In this document: positions 57,401 to 64,000 of the stretch, piece by piece | Position numbering within the stretch: the first letter of the stretch is position 1 | Layout of the letters: each line of letters starts with the position of its first letter | Assembly: GCF_963678635.1 (NCBI RefSeq) | Contig: NC_087070.1 | Coordinates: 52,984,750 to 53,048,749 of the forward strand | Direction of reading: 5' to 3' | From: Symsagittifera roscoffensis | Taxonomy: Eukaryota > Xenacoelomorpha > Acoela > Convolutidae | DNA: 64,000 nt | Program-made: the position numbers and the translations under genes | The notes under the pieces: generated by a model | Databases searched by the model: none | What the model saw: only the letters and a program-made list of their open reading frames with translations | Told to the model about the DNA's origin: nothing

Positions 57401-57863
57401 AGCCATTGAAAGAATATGGTCAAGGCAAAGATTGATGCCTTGGTTCCGTGCAGTGATGACATCATGGATGTATGAACGCGCGAAGCGTCACATGTCGAGG
57501 AACACGGAAGCCTATCAATCTTTCCAGCTAGATATAGGACCAGGAGCCTATAAGAGAGCATTCCTGACGCACAGAAACGCGGTCACCACGGCGGTGAAGC
57601 GAGTAGCTGGAGCGCCTTGTGTAACTGAAGATGAGAAGAAAGAGGTCTTAAGAGCTGACCTAGAACGAAACGTGAGCCTGTGTCTTCACAACAGCTTTTG
57701 CAGGAACCGGGAGCAAAAGGTTAATGTTGACTTGCTACCTTGTTGCAAACCGAGGCTGTTGGAACAGGAGAGTTGGGGCACGGCCCGCAACTCCATGGAC
57801 ATGCTGGAGAAAGTATTGGAAGACAGCGAAGCTGAAGATCAAGATGGAGAAGTGATGGAATGA
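54486..57863 (+). CDS. Large protein of unknown family between direct repeats (1125 aa)
   Basis: An uninterrupted 1125-codon frame from ATG 54486 to TGA 57863. It is clearly more GC-rich than its flanks, with regular codon texture. I recognise no reverse transcriptase (no YxDD), integrase, transposase, Gag knuckle or helicase motif. Visible traits: a basic stretch near residues 55-85 (KKLPVRRARKGLKRLKGK), a long helical-looking middle rich in charged residues, an acidic DMTADITLDLDDD segment near 560, several His/Cys-rich patches without a clear finger (HSGMEGHICNLGHC near 625; GEYPCHCLAQTL near 880), and an acidic C-terminus. It starts 10 bases after the palindrome and lies between repeats R. 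It could be the ORF1/Gag-like protein of a non-autonomous retroposon, a captured gene, or a domesticated gene. It looks whole. Confidence 0.85.
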   Translation: MALLGGRYGTQSIMKVGLNQPIMLEVLEKIVNSMESDVLTESVTEDSADDQQIAKKLPVRRARKGLKRLKGKTGSRAMNPRVVKSRASAVVTSLTSAGRSGESGQGDVATLTGGEKENLIPPMLLAGLTTTAVRSKKTARTLADTKLEMEIISQCGSGGLEDYRPSRTNIAKLKLEGQLDVVEYSRVTVPESVHMGDPAGGYVEMLKARNSARGHLMAWSEKRAMQEHLKELTENSNLNRKEYGTVMSSEANEVGLEKLLEISWRAALQRYFDEAMHAPATVAAYLAHPCVKTDLQVRLAWCLMGIKKAEYEASNDSKSREQELELMEALRALISKDDYAIAWAKRKDALCFVRFVVDRIPTPVLGECIKIIRQKGVDCERNFLRALLELYQDMPLTVPNKESNDMESYRKLEEVRRYSNKELKVSRELIEAVKGQKEFATLGKLKSFQYVSGIPGTAYNPFVNEEAREAYFDYEQVIVLNFWVERIKETGMLMVEQPKLGIILEERVVEPSVPELRGQVSFDCGSWDGPLKTSLVTMWELMKPSWCPHPNAGLIWDMTADITLDLDDDASLHDLAMIHHLLAMRLTKRKSNPSTELSEEGPSSNWLKQGICLAQHSGMEGHICNLGHCLVTLSEQHRQLARLYGRLSMSDKSGMELVADCHGVTDVNLVTALGFCSMTSSIESLERLERAHELVTSLSVEVFPGALQTEQKIGGWREALENEMNLKDSEAYHKPTGSKYLVGSNSAPYCSSRYSTHMVVMDARTQQVLIDQLFSVPKCVRLARMSERSHDLLAKIFRAVPKRSEGELQDVVGEEFPRLNEGNVSEFQKQKASGAFPTEFLTIEEKDDLHIILMEVEPLLGASGYRTRRNIVRTHGEYPCHCLAQTLWYPKRGNLMLVWDVEELYSTGLPDQNQQVSIVVVSAMLAVRWLEANADTSEQETAVPTPEQLSNVKMSHELDLFRTTCKVLRIPKAIERIWSRQRLMPWFRAVMTSWMYERAKRHMSRNTEAYQSFQLDIGPGAYKRAFLTHRNAVTTAVKRVAGAPCVTEDEKKEVLRADLERNVSLCLHNSFCRNREQKVNVDLLPCCKPRLLEQESWGTARNSMDMLEKVLEDSEAEDQDGEVME

Positions 57864-58610
57864 AGATGAACGAAGAAGAGAAGAGAAGGAGAGAAAACTT
57901 GATTGTCTTTGTGTGCTAAAACTTAAACCAATCAACCAAGTATTGATTATTGAACTTGTGAAACTTTTTGTTTTGATTTAGCTTGGTCAAACCAAACTTT
58001 GACAATTGTTAAACTGTTGAAAAAGAAATTTTAGTTATGATTATTTATGTATGTATATATAGAACATAGGTGAGTATATTTACCTATTTAAACACGATTG
58101 AAGTTTTTAACCTGTGTAAGACCCAATTTCACTGTGTGGCGACATGGTAAGATTGAGTAAACTCGCTCGAGAAGGGTGGGTAACTCAATAACTTTCCTAG
58201 CCACAGAGTTTCTTAGTTTTAATATTGAAAGGACCGTATCACAAGTATTTTTGTGATTATAAATACTTGGTGAGTGACGTTAAATTAATTTTAACGGGTG
58301 CGTGGCCGTGCCACGTCCCACTTTTTAATCACAAAGAGTGAAAAGAAATTTTATGGCAAGACGACGTAAGTAGTCAGAAAAGAAATTTTATCTAGGACAC
58401 TCCTCATGGTGCAAATTTTGTGAAAATGTTAAAAGGCAGTGAGATGTAGTACGATGCCATTTGTGAACACGTAGTGAGTTGAGGTGGGGTAGATAAATTT
58501 CATTTTCTTATGCGATTTGTAAGATTGATTACAGAAAACTGGATAACTACTTGACGATAACCCGGTAATATGCGATCAATAGGGATATTGATGGGGACTG
58601 TCCGGGGAGT
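57864..58610 (+). other. Non-coding 3' region between the large ORF and right repeat R
   Basis: AT-rich, about 750 bp, with a run of AAGAAGAGAAGAG purines just after the stop, several TTTATGT/TATATA stretches and two AAAAGAAATTTTAT blocks (58338 and 58378). No ORF. It is unlike the repeats R. Confidence 0.5.
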
Positions 58611-59494
58611 ATGTGCCATTCTGCTAGATGGCACAGCGCAACCTTCCGGGGACATGAAAAAGAAAGAATAAAGGCCTTATTAACGAAAAAGTATTGCAAA
58701 GGAGGGTCAGAATATTCTGGAATATTTATTTTTAAAAATTCGATTTTCAAGTTGATATTTCTCAGAAATACGAAAAACGGCCATTTTGAGCCAAAAAAGT
58801 GACGAAAATCAGAACAACGACAAATATTGTGAAAAACAGTCGTGCAAGAGACGGAGAATACGAAGCCTCTTATCGTGGCAACAACGCACGATAAGACACT
58901 TGTCAGCGGATACTAGTGGAGAAGGAAGCTTCAGTGGGGAAGGAGTATTCCACGGAACCCTCCCGGGACGCAAATTAGGAGAGATAAGAGCGTTATCGCA
59001 GGAATATTACGGGAGCGGAGGCTTGGTCCCCCAGAGACTGTTTATGTGAAGGGACTGTATGAAACTGACTAAATAGCAACTTGGGAGTCGTGAAACTTTA
59101 ATTTAACACCGGTGTAACTTGATATTTTAGAATATGAGTAGCTAGAAAGAGGAAAGGGTCAATCCATCTCCAATGGATTTAATGTAGAACTGTCACACAA
59201 AAACATATTAAAATAGGTTGTTCGAGCCGTGTTTTTAATGTCAATCACGTAGTCTGAGGATCCGAGACTCAGCTATATGGTTGTGTTTGCATGTAAACGA
59301 AAGCTGATCAAAAGTCGTTTGACTGATGGCCTAAAAATGGTAACTTTTTACTTTGCCCTAGACAGACCAGAAAATCAACTGGCAAGGTCGAGACGGTGAA
59401 AAGCGAGTAGGATTAAGGTAACTGACGCCTGCCAGTCGTTAATAGGTACTTTTCCTACGCTCCGTCGCTGTGTAGTATTTGGGCGAATGTTACA
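58611..59494 (+). repeat. Long direct repeat R, right copy (884 bp)
   Basis: Matches 53519-54349 almost base for base, apart from a ~50-bp extra segment near 58810-58862 (present only here) and a few substitutions. It starts with the same GTGCCAT...ATGGCAC hairpin (58613-58634) and ends at GAATGTTACA. LINE coding remains begin shortly after its end. Its 3' hairpin lies at 59246-59279. Confidence 0.88.
59246..59279 (+). promoter_or_regulatory. Conserved 3'-region RNA hairpin, copy 2
   Basis: CACGTAG-T-CTGAG-loop-CTCAG-CTATATG. Same helix as at 54101, with changes at single positions of the outer helix. Confidence 0.6.
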
Positions 59495-59536
59495 AAAATT
59501 AACAAAACATTGTCAAACTGAACATATAATTGCAAT

Positions 59537-59566
59537 CTGGCCATCAACAAAACAGTTGATGGCCAG
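59537..59566. repeat. Perfect 12-bp hairpin
   Basis: CTGGCCATCAAC and GTTGATGGCCAG separated by AAAACA, within decayed LINE sequence. Confidence 0.85.
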
Positions 59567-59567
59567 T

Positions 59568-59850
59568 GCAGCTTAAAGGAAATTGAATATAAGGTTCATG
59601 GGAACGATATGCAATTAGCAATAGACAAATGCGCATGAATTAAATTTCGAAGAAATTTGAACAATCTGATTCTAAATGGAATCACACTTGGGAAAAAAAA
59701 AGTATAAACGACCTAGGAAACTATGTCAGCCAAAACCTGAATAGGAGTACTCACATAAATCAACGCCTAAAAAAGCGAACAGATTTTTCTGCTGCCATCG
59801 TAGAAACGTAGCCTACAATACAAAGACTTTCGTAAACGCTCAGGAATAAG
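59568..59850 (+). pseudogene. LINE reverse-transcriptase fragment, part 1
   Basis: Forward frames read LNFRRNLNNLILNGITLG and SINDLGNYVSQNLNRSTHIN then QRLKKRT. This matches the region after the RT palm of CR1/L2-like LINEs (xxKDLGVYVSxNLxWxxHIxxRLKKA). It is broken by frame changes. Where the family would continue with xxxKLGLYKSxxLPxLLYG the text is lost; that motif appears instead at 63150. Confidence 0.6.
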
Positions 59851-60046
59851 AATCAACGCGTGAACTTTATTGAAAGCACTTTTGATCTATACAGATCATG
59901 TCAGTCTAAAAAAATCAAAGAAATGATTGTACAAACCTCATGTACCTGGGCAAAGAACAGCACACGAGAAAAGACATAGAAAACAAGACAGATATAAATG
60001 AAACGAGTCATGACAAATAAAACACAGAATAAGTGAAAACGAGTTA

Positions 60047-60413
60047 TCAAGTCATCAAAACGAGATACAATGTACGATTATTGGCGGGTTTCCTACTGTT
60101 GATGTCTAAGGTTTCCAATGTTAATAAATTCACAGTGTCGCTTGATTTGTCAATCATTTTAGCTGATATGTTGCTGCTGTTGCCATTACATTGTGAAAAA
60201 TGCTCACCAACGGGAGAAGAGATACGAGTGTTCATGCAGTCGAGTGGTCAGGTGTCGAGCCTTTTGTTCGACGTAGCTGGCATCACAGCCAGGAAAAATG
60301 ATTTGATAAACCACATGACTACAAAGGTTACTCTGGATTGTGGACTTCAACGCCGGGAAGTTGTACCACATTTCGCAGCCTACGTTTGTGACATACGACC
60401 AGAATGCCGCCAA
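60047..60413 (-). mobile_element. Penelope-like element fossil: GIY-YIG endonuclease part
   Basis: Minus-strand frames show VVYQIIFPGCDASYVEQKAR then HLTTRLHEHS, and further on SSPVGEHFSQCN and LLTLETLDINSRKP. These follow the GIY-YIG C-terminal domain of Penelope-like elements (usual YxIxCxxCxxxYVGxTxRxLxxRxxEH...GEHFxxC...LLTLEALxIxxxKPxLN). It is only a fragment and is broken; no reverse transcriptase part was seen. Confidence 0.75.
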
Positions 60414-60894
60414 AAAGGGTTATCCAAAACGAACTTCGTTTTGAGTGGTTTGACTGTACGAAAGAGCTTTTTCTGTGTTTAACGGTCTTATTTTACAAAA
60501 AGAACGAAATGGGAACGGTCACTTTGAGTTGACATGCTCATTTTGAAGAATTCGTTCGTAAAGAAAGACACGCTATCTTTTTCAATTTCGCAAAAGCTGA
60601 AACGCAGCAAAGTCAGAATCGTGTTATTCTTCAGTGGAGAAAAAATGTAACGACATCAGGAGAGACGATTATCGGAAAAACAAGAAATCTTTCCGAATTG
60701 TAACAATTTTGGTAATACAATCGTTACCGGAAGGATGCTTTGCGGGTAATTTACTTTTTCACCTCGTGGTAGGCTCCCTTCCTGATCCACAAGAACACTC
60801 ACCATTGCCAATAGGCACGCCGGGCTTGTGACCGGTATCGATCAATGGTGATGGCCCGAGTGATATCATCCTTAATGGTGTAAAGATAAAAGAG

Positions 60895-61347
60895 GTGAGT
60901 TCCTTTAATTATCTTGGAAGCGCTCTGAACGATCAAGGAGAAATCAGTGAAGCAGTTTCAAACAACTGCAGAAAGGCACGGACCGCAATTGTAAAAATGA
61001 GACCAGCATTAACAAGCGACTCATTGAGACTCAGAACGAAAGTAAAGCTAGTAGAGACATTTATCAAGCCCACTCTACTGTATGGCCTGGAGACAGCTGT
61101 AATCAGAAAAGTCGATTTCGGAAAATTAAACGCTGTGCTAAACAAGGCCAGAAGAATGATCCTGAAACTAGACAGCAAGAGAACCTGCACAAATGTCGAA
61201 ATTGCAGAGAAAGTACCGTTAAAGAGTATAGAAGTGGAGTTAGCGGTAAGACGAGCTAATCTTTGGGCCTCGATTGTGAAGCTCAAAGTAGAATGCTGTC
61301 AAATCTCAAGCTGTAAAAAGCAAGGTGTACGCGAGCCTTGGATCTAG
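60895..61347 (+). pseudogene. LINE reverse-transcriptase thumb region
   Basis: Reads FNYLGSALNDQGEISEAVSN, then CRKARTAIVKM, LVETFIKPTLLYGLETAVIR and a LNKARRMILKL block. This is the canonical segment after the RT catalytic core in non-LTR retrotransposons (YLGS...LYGxExW). The catalytic YADD part is absent because the copy is truncated at its 5' end. The frame ends at a TAG in a GATCTAGATCTAGATAG stretch, and the zinc-finger frame opens in another phase across it, so a small slippage there probably split one ORF. Confidence 0.8.
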
Positions 61348-62054
61348 ATCTAGATAGACTAGGGATCATCAGAAAAGACGAGTGGATAAAAGATCCAAAA
61401 CCTCTCAAGTATAACAACGAGGTCGACCAGAGTACGCAAAGGATGGTCGGCTCGCGCCCTCAAATTGTACCCTGTGAAGCGGGGAATTGCTCTCTAAAGT
61501 TTGCTGAAAGGAAAGAGATGCTACGGCATCTGAGAAGGGATCATGAGGCACTGGAAGAACAAGAAAATCTCCAGATGACCCCCTTCTTCTCAATAATCCC
61601 GAAAGATAACTACAACTGTCCAGCTGCGAGGTGCAAGAAGCAGTTTAAGACGCTCGGCTGGTTAAAGAGTCATGTTGCCCTGGCTCACTCTCAGTGCACT
61701 TTAATCACAAGCACTGATGTCGTTGGAAACGATGACAGTGAGGATCTTCTTGAAGGTCAGACTCACCGAATCGACCAAGATCACGACGAACGAGATCAAG
61801 ATGAACGAGATCAAGGTGTAAGAAATCAAGACGAACGAGATCAAGAGGCGGTTGCAGAGGATCAGATACTACCTGCAAGTGCGCCAGGCATCTATCAGTG
61901 TCCGAAGTGTCCAAGAAAGTACACGGTGTTGAAGAGTGTACAGAATCACTGTTTGCAGAAGCATGCCTGGTCGTACAGCCGTCAGCAGTCTGTACGTGGA
62001 AGAGAGACTGGAAGCTCTCAAGCCCGAAATACTTCCACCCGAGATCGCCCCTAA
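61338..62054 (+). CDS. LINE C-terminal domain with three C2H2 zinc fingers
   Basis: 238 codons. Fingers: C-x4-C...H-x4-H in CEAGNCSLKFAERKEMLRHL followed by RRDH; CPAARCKKQFKTLGWLKSHV followed by ALAH; and C-x2-C in CPKCPRKYTVLKSVQNHC followed by LQKH. Between fingers two and three lies an acidic linker with a DQDER pentad repeat. C2H2 fingers usually lie at the N-terminus in R2-type LINEs; here they follow the RT. The role is probably nucleic-acid binding during insertion. The start codon shown is arbitrary, since the domain was probably fused to the RT frame. Confidence 0.7.
   Translation: MDLDLDRLGIIRKDEWIKDPKPLKYNNEVDQSTQRMVGSRPQIVPCEAGNCSLKFAERKEMLRHLRRDHEALEEQENLQMTPFFSIIPKDNYNCPAARCKKQFKTLGWLKSHVALAHSQCTLITSTDVVGNDDSEDLLEGQTHRIDQDHDERDQDERDQGVRNQDERDQEAVAEDQILPASAPGIYQCPKCPRKYTVLKSVQNHCLQKHAWSYSRQQSVRGRETGSSQARNTSTRDRP
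61772..61845 (+). repeat. 15-bp coding minisatellite (DQDER pentads)
   Basis: About five units of GATCAAGACGAACGA, in frame with the zinc-finger domain and encoding D-Q-D-E-R. Confidence 0.85.
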
Positions 62055-62473
62055 TCGGGGGTCTGACTTTCCTTTATGCCAACTCCTCAAAGGTCTGTAG
62101 GCTAAATACCTGTCGATTGGAGTAGCTTAGTACTCTATCAAAGGGAGGGGCACCGGAAGGATAGAACTGATCCAGAAGGTCAAGAGTGAAGACGGCAACC
62201 CTTCCTGGTCGTGAAGAAGACGTCTCTTTATGAATATTGAAGGAATCGGAAGGGTCTGGTTATATACGTTTGTTTTAATATTTTTTAGTTTCCGGAGATG
62301 TCCTGAATTTAAATTTTAACATCTACTTTCAGTTTCAGGCTAAGAAATGGTAAGGGTTGAGAAAAGGGTCGATCCAACTCCGATGGATAGGATGATTTTC
62401 TCTACTGTACAAAAACAATAGTAATATGTTAACTCAATAATGATAATGAATCTATCCCGTTTTTAGGAGTGAC

Positions 62474-62508
62474 CTCGTGGTCTGGGGATACTGAGACCCA
62501 GCCATGAG
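62474..62508 (+). promoter_or_regulatory. Conserved 3'-region RNA hairpin, divergent copy
   Basis: CTCGTGG-T-CTGGG-loop-CCCAG-CCATGAG. Every pair of the 7-bp outer helix (one G-U) and of the 5-bp inner helix is kept, although the primary sequence differs from 54101 and 59246. Confidence 0.6.
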
Positions 62509-62723
62509 TTCACTTTTTTGAAAGCAATTGAGTTAATCTGCGTGACTCGGCTGATAGCCTTTTATCGGTAACAACTTGTTGACCCGATGTTATGAGGACC
62601 ATTTTGAACTGGCTTTGGTGGAGACGGTCAAAAGCACGTGAAGCTTTATCTTGACGTTAGCCAGTCGTTATAGGATATAGTTTACTTTCCATCGTATAGT
62701 TTACTTTCCGAGAAAATGTTACA

Positions 62724-63149
62724 GTTTGAAAGTATCACTGTGCGGGACGCGATACTGTACAGTGAAGCAAGATGTCAATTTCAGCTTGTTCTTCTCCCCT
62801 GATCGATTCGATTTCAATCCACCAAGAATCTTGTTCAGTTTGCTCAAGATGATTGGAGCATAAAGTTGAGGCGGATACTGGTTAGCTTCCCATTTGCTTT
62901 TCGCTTTTCCAAATGCCGCATCGAACTGGGATCAGCTAGAGTTCGCGTTGCTTGATCTCTTGGGGAAGAGACTTCATTTGCATGCGGATGTGAAAAACAA
63001 CCGATGAAGTAAGCGTAGCAGGAAGCCAATTCCTCAACTTTTTCCTAGCCTCCGCAGGGGCTTCCTCCACCCTCTGGGATTGCTGATGGGCCATTTTGAC
63101 TTCTTTTCTCAACAGTTTTCTCTGAAAGTTTTGAACGTTTTCTCTGGAA
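62724..63149. other. No gene seen
   Basis: Sequence between the end of the zinc-finger LINE and the second part of the other LINE. No motif recognised. Confidence 0.35.
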
Positions 63150-63715
63150 ATTGTTGAATTGTGGAAGTTTGGTAAAACTAGGACTGTGCAAGTCTATTCC
63201 ATTGCCAAAACTACTCTACGGAACACACTGCTCGACCCCTCCAAGACGAGGCTTGATAAAACTCGAAAAATGCCAGAAGAGGACTATCAAATGGTTCTCA
63301 GGAATTTCCATTTCCAACAAGACTAAACAGACCAGCTGCGCGTGCTGAATGTCCTACCGCTCCCACTCTACATGCAATTGAATGACTTAATGATGTTGTT
63401 AACACTATGCGAAGATCAAAACAAACCTAACATCAAAATTCCGTTCATTAACCGTACCTCCAACAGGGTTTAAGAAATATTAACCTGAAGAAAACACAAA
63501 TCGAGAAAACCAGACCCGATTTCATTTTCCGCACAGCACGAATCGCAAACCAAATTGACATACACTTGTATTATCGAAGTTTTGAAAACCTCAAAAAACG
63601 AGTTTGCGCCCTCATATGGAGATACGTCATCAAACGACTTTCAAGCAGCATCATGTGCACAAAGCAGCTGTTCTGTGATTGTGCTAAATGTCGAACTACT
63701 TGGACAATCGTCTAA
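63150..63715 (+). pseudogene. LINE reverse-transcriptase fragment, part 2 (C-terminal end)
   Basis: Forward frames read SLVKLGLCKSIPLPKLLYGT, then RRGLIKLEKCQKRTIKWFSG and VLPLPLYMQLNDLMMLL. A later frame reads KTRPDFIFRTARIANQID and, at the end, LFCDCAKCRTTW. This is the usual tail of CR1/L2-like LINE ORF2. It continues the family pattern where part 1 (59568-59850) stops, so the two may be one insertion split by later elements. It is broken by stops and frame changes. Confidence 0.65.
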
Positions 63716-64000
63716 CACACAAAAAAGGGATTAAATTACCCTCCAGTTTACTGGGAAGTCAATATAGCAACAACAACAAATCAACCAATGAAAACGGATT
63801 TCACGCCAGGTTTTTGTATGCGTACATTTAGGATTAGATTTCATTTCAGTAGTGTGAAACTCTTTTAATTTTTTCTTGAACGTTGATGAGGTTATACCGA
63901 AACTTCTCAATTTACTGAGCAACGAAATCCATTTTTTTGATGGCAGATGAAAAAAAAATTTATGTTGAGAAGCTGTTGAACAGTGGTTATCAATTAGTAT

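Larger units (their letters stand above)
60838..62723 (+). mobile_element. 5'-truncated LINE with RT thumb, C2H2 fingers and conserved 3' region
   Basis: It starts inside the reverse transcriptase (KIKEVSSFNYLGSALNDQGE) and continues into a C-terminal domain with three C2H2 zinc fingers. It ends in a ~670-bp 3' untranslated region related to the 3' part of repeats R, stopping at GAAAATGTTACA. 5' truncation is normal for LINEs. It is nested in a pile of other fossils. Confidence 0.7.

Noticed and set aside
60033-60482. 149-codon plus-strand frame as a gene
   Set aside because: It is the antisense shadow of the Penelope-like GIY-YIG remnant on the minus strand.
1-64000. CRISPR arrays, rRNA genes or bacterial operons
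   Set aside because: No spaced short repeats, no rRNA-like sequence and no prokaryotic gene spacing were seen. The tandem repeats found are ordinary eukaryotic satellites.

Overview
The window looks like nuclear DNA of an invertebrate animal that I cannot name more closely. It is AT-rich, and its genes have GT-AG introns (a Rab21 GTPase; an intracellular serpin whose first intron is 12.2 kb). It holds a dense mix of animal transposable elements: Ty3, BEL/Pao and Ty1/copia-type LTR fossils, a Penelope-like fossil, several LINEs, a MULE remnant, and hAT-type, Tc1/mariner-type and Helentron-like non-autonomous families. Nothing bacterial is present (no operons, no Shine-Dalgarno sites, no compact gene order).

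Layout. 29-6181: an intact-looking Ty3 element with identical LTRs and one gag-pol reading frame. 7235-8116: two exons of a small single-pass membrane protein, with MITEs in and around them. 9065-9793 and 13410-13818: two Tc1/mariner-type non-autonomous elements. 14410-28955, minus strand: a three-exon serpin of 734 residues. The reactive-centre-loop exon (15386-15554) is separate, and a charged arm flanks the serpin fold on each side. Intron 1 has collected a Ty3 fossil in the same orientation, two BEL/Pao-like fossils, two Helentron-like elements and two small elements with perfect 8-bp target duplications. 29-32 kb: repeat-rich intergenic DNA with a ~165-bp degenerate tandem array and a dimeric tRNA-like SINE. 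32799-38350: a decayed LINE (5' leader, ORF1, ORF2), with a second copy of its leader alone at 39434-40009 between ~107-bp duplicated flanks. 40-47 kb: more Helentron-like copies and a second SINE. 47.2-48.9 kb: a MULE remnant beside a copia-type RNase H fossil. 50.4-51.5 kb: a second ~165-bp array.

51.9-53.1 kb, minus strand: four exons of Rab21; the final exon with the prenylation motif was not found. 53519-59494: the most unusual unit. An uninterrupted 1125-codon reading frame of unknown family, more GC-rich than its surroundings, lies between two near-identical 831/884-bp direct repeats and starts just after a perfect 98-bp palindrome. The 3' part of the repeats is related to the 3' untranslated region of a LINE fragment at 60838-62723 (reverse transcriptase followed by three C2H2 fingers). 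All three share a hairpin that carries compensatory base changes. This suggests a family of retroposons sharing one 3' RNA signal, one of which carries an undescribed large protein. The right end (59.5-63.7 kb) is a pile of nested fossils: a second LINE in two pieces, a Penelope-like GIY-YIG remnant, and the zinc-finger LINE.

The best supported host genes are the serpin and Rab21. Most other sequence is mobile-element debris or unrecognised AT-rich DNA. All homology statements come from reading motifs by eye; no database search was run.
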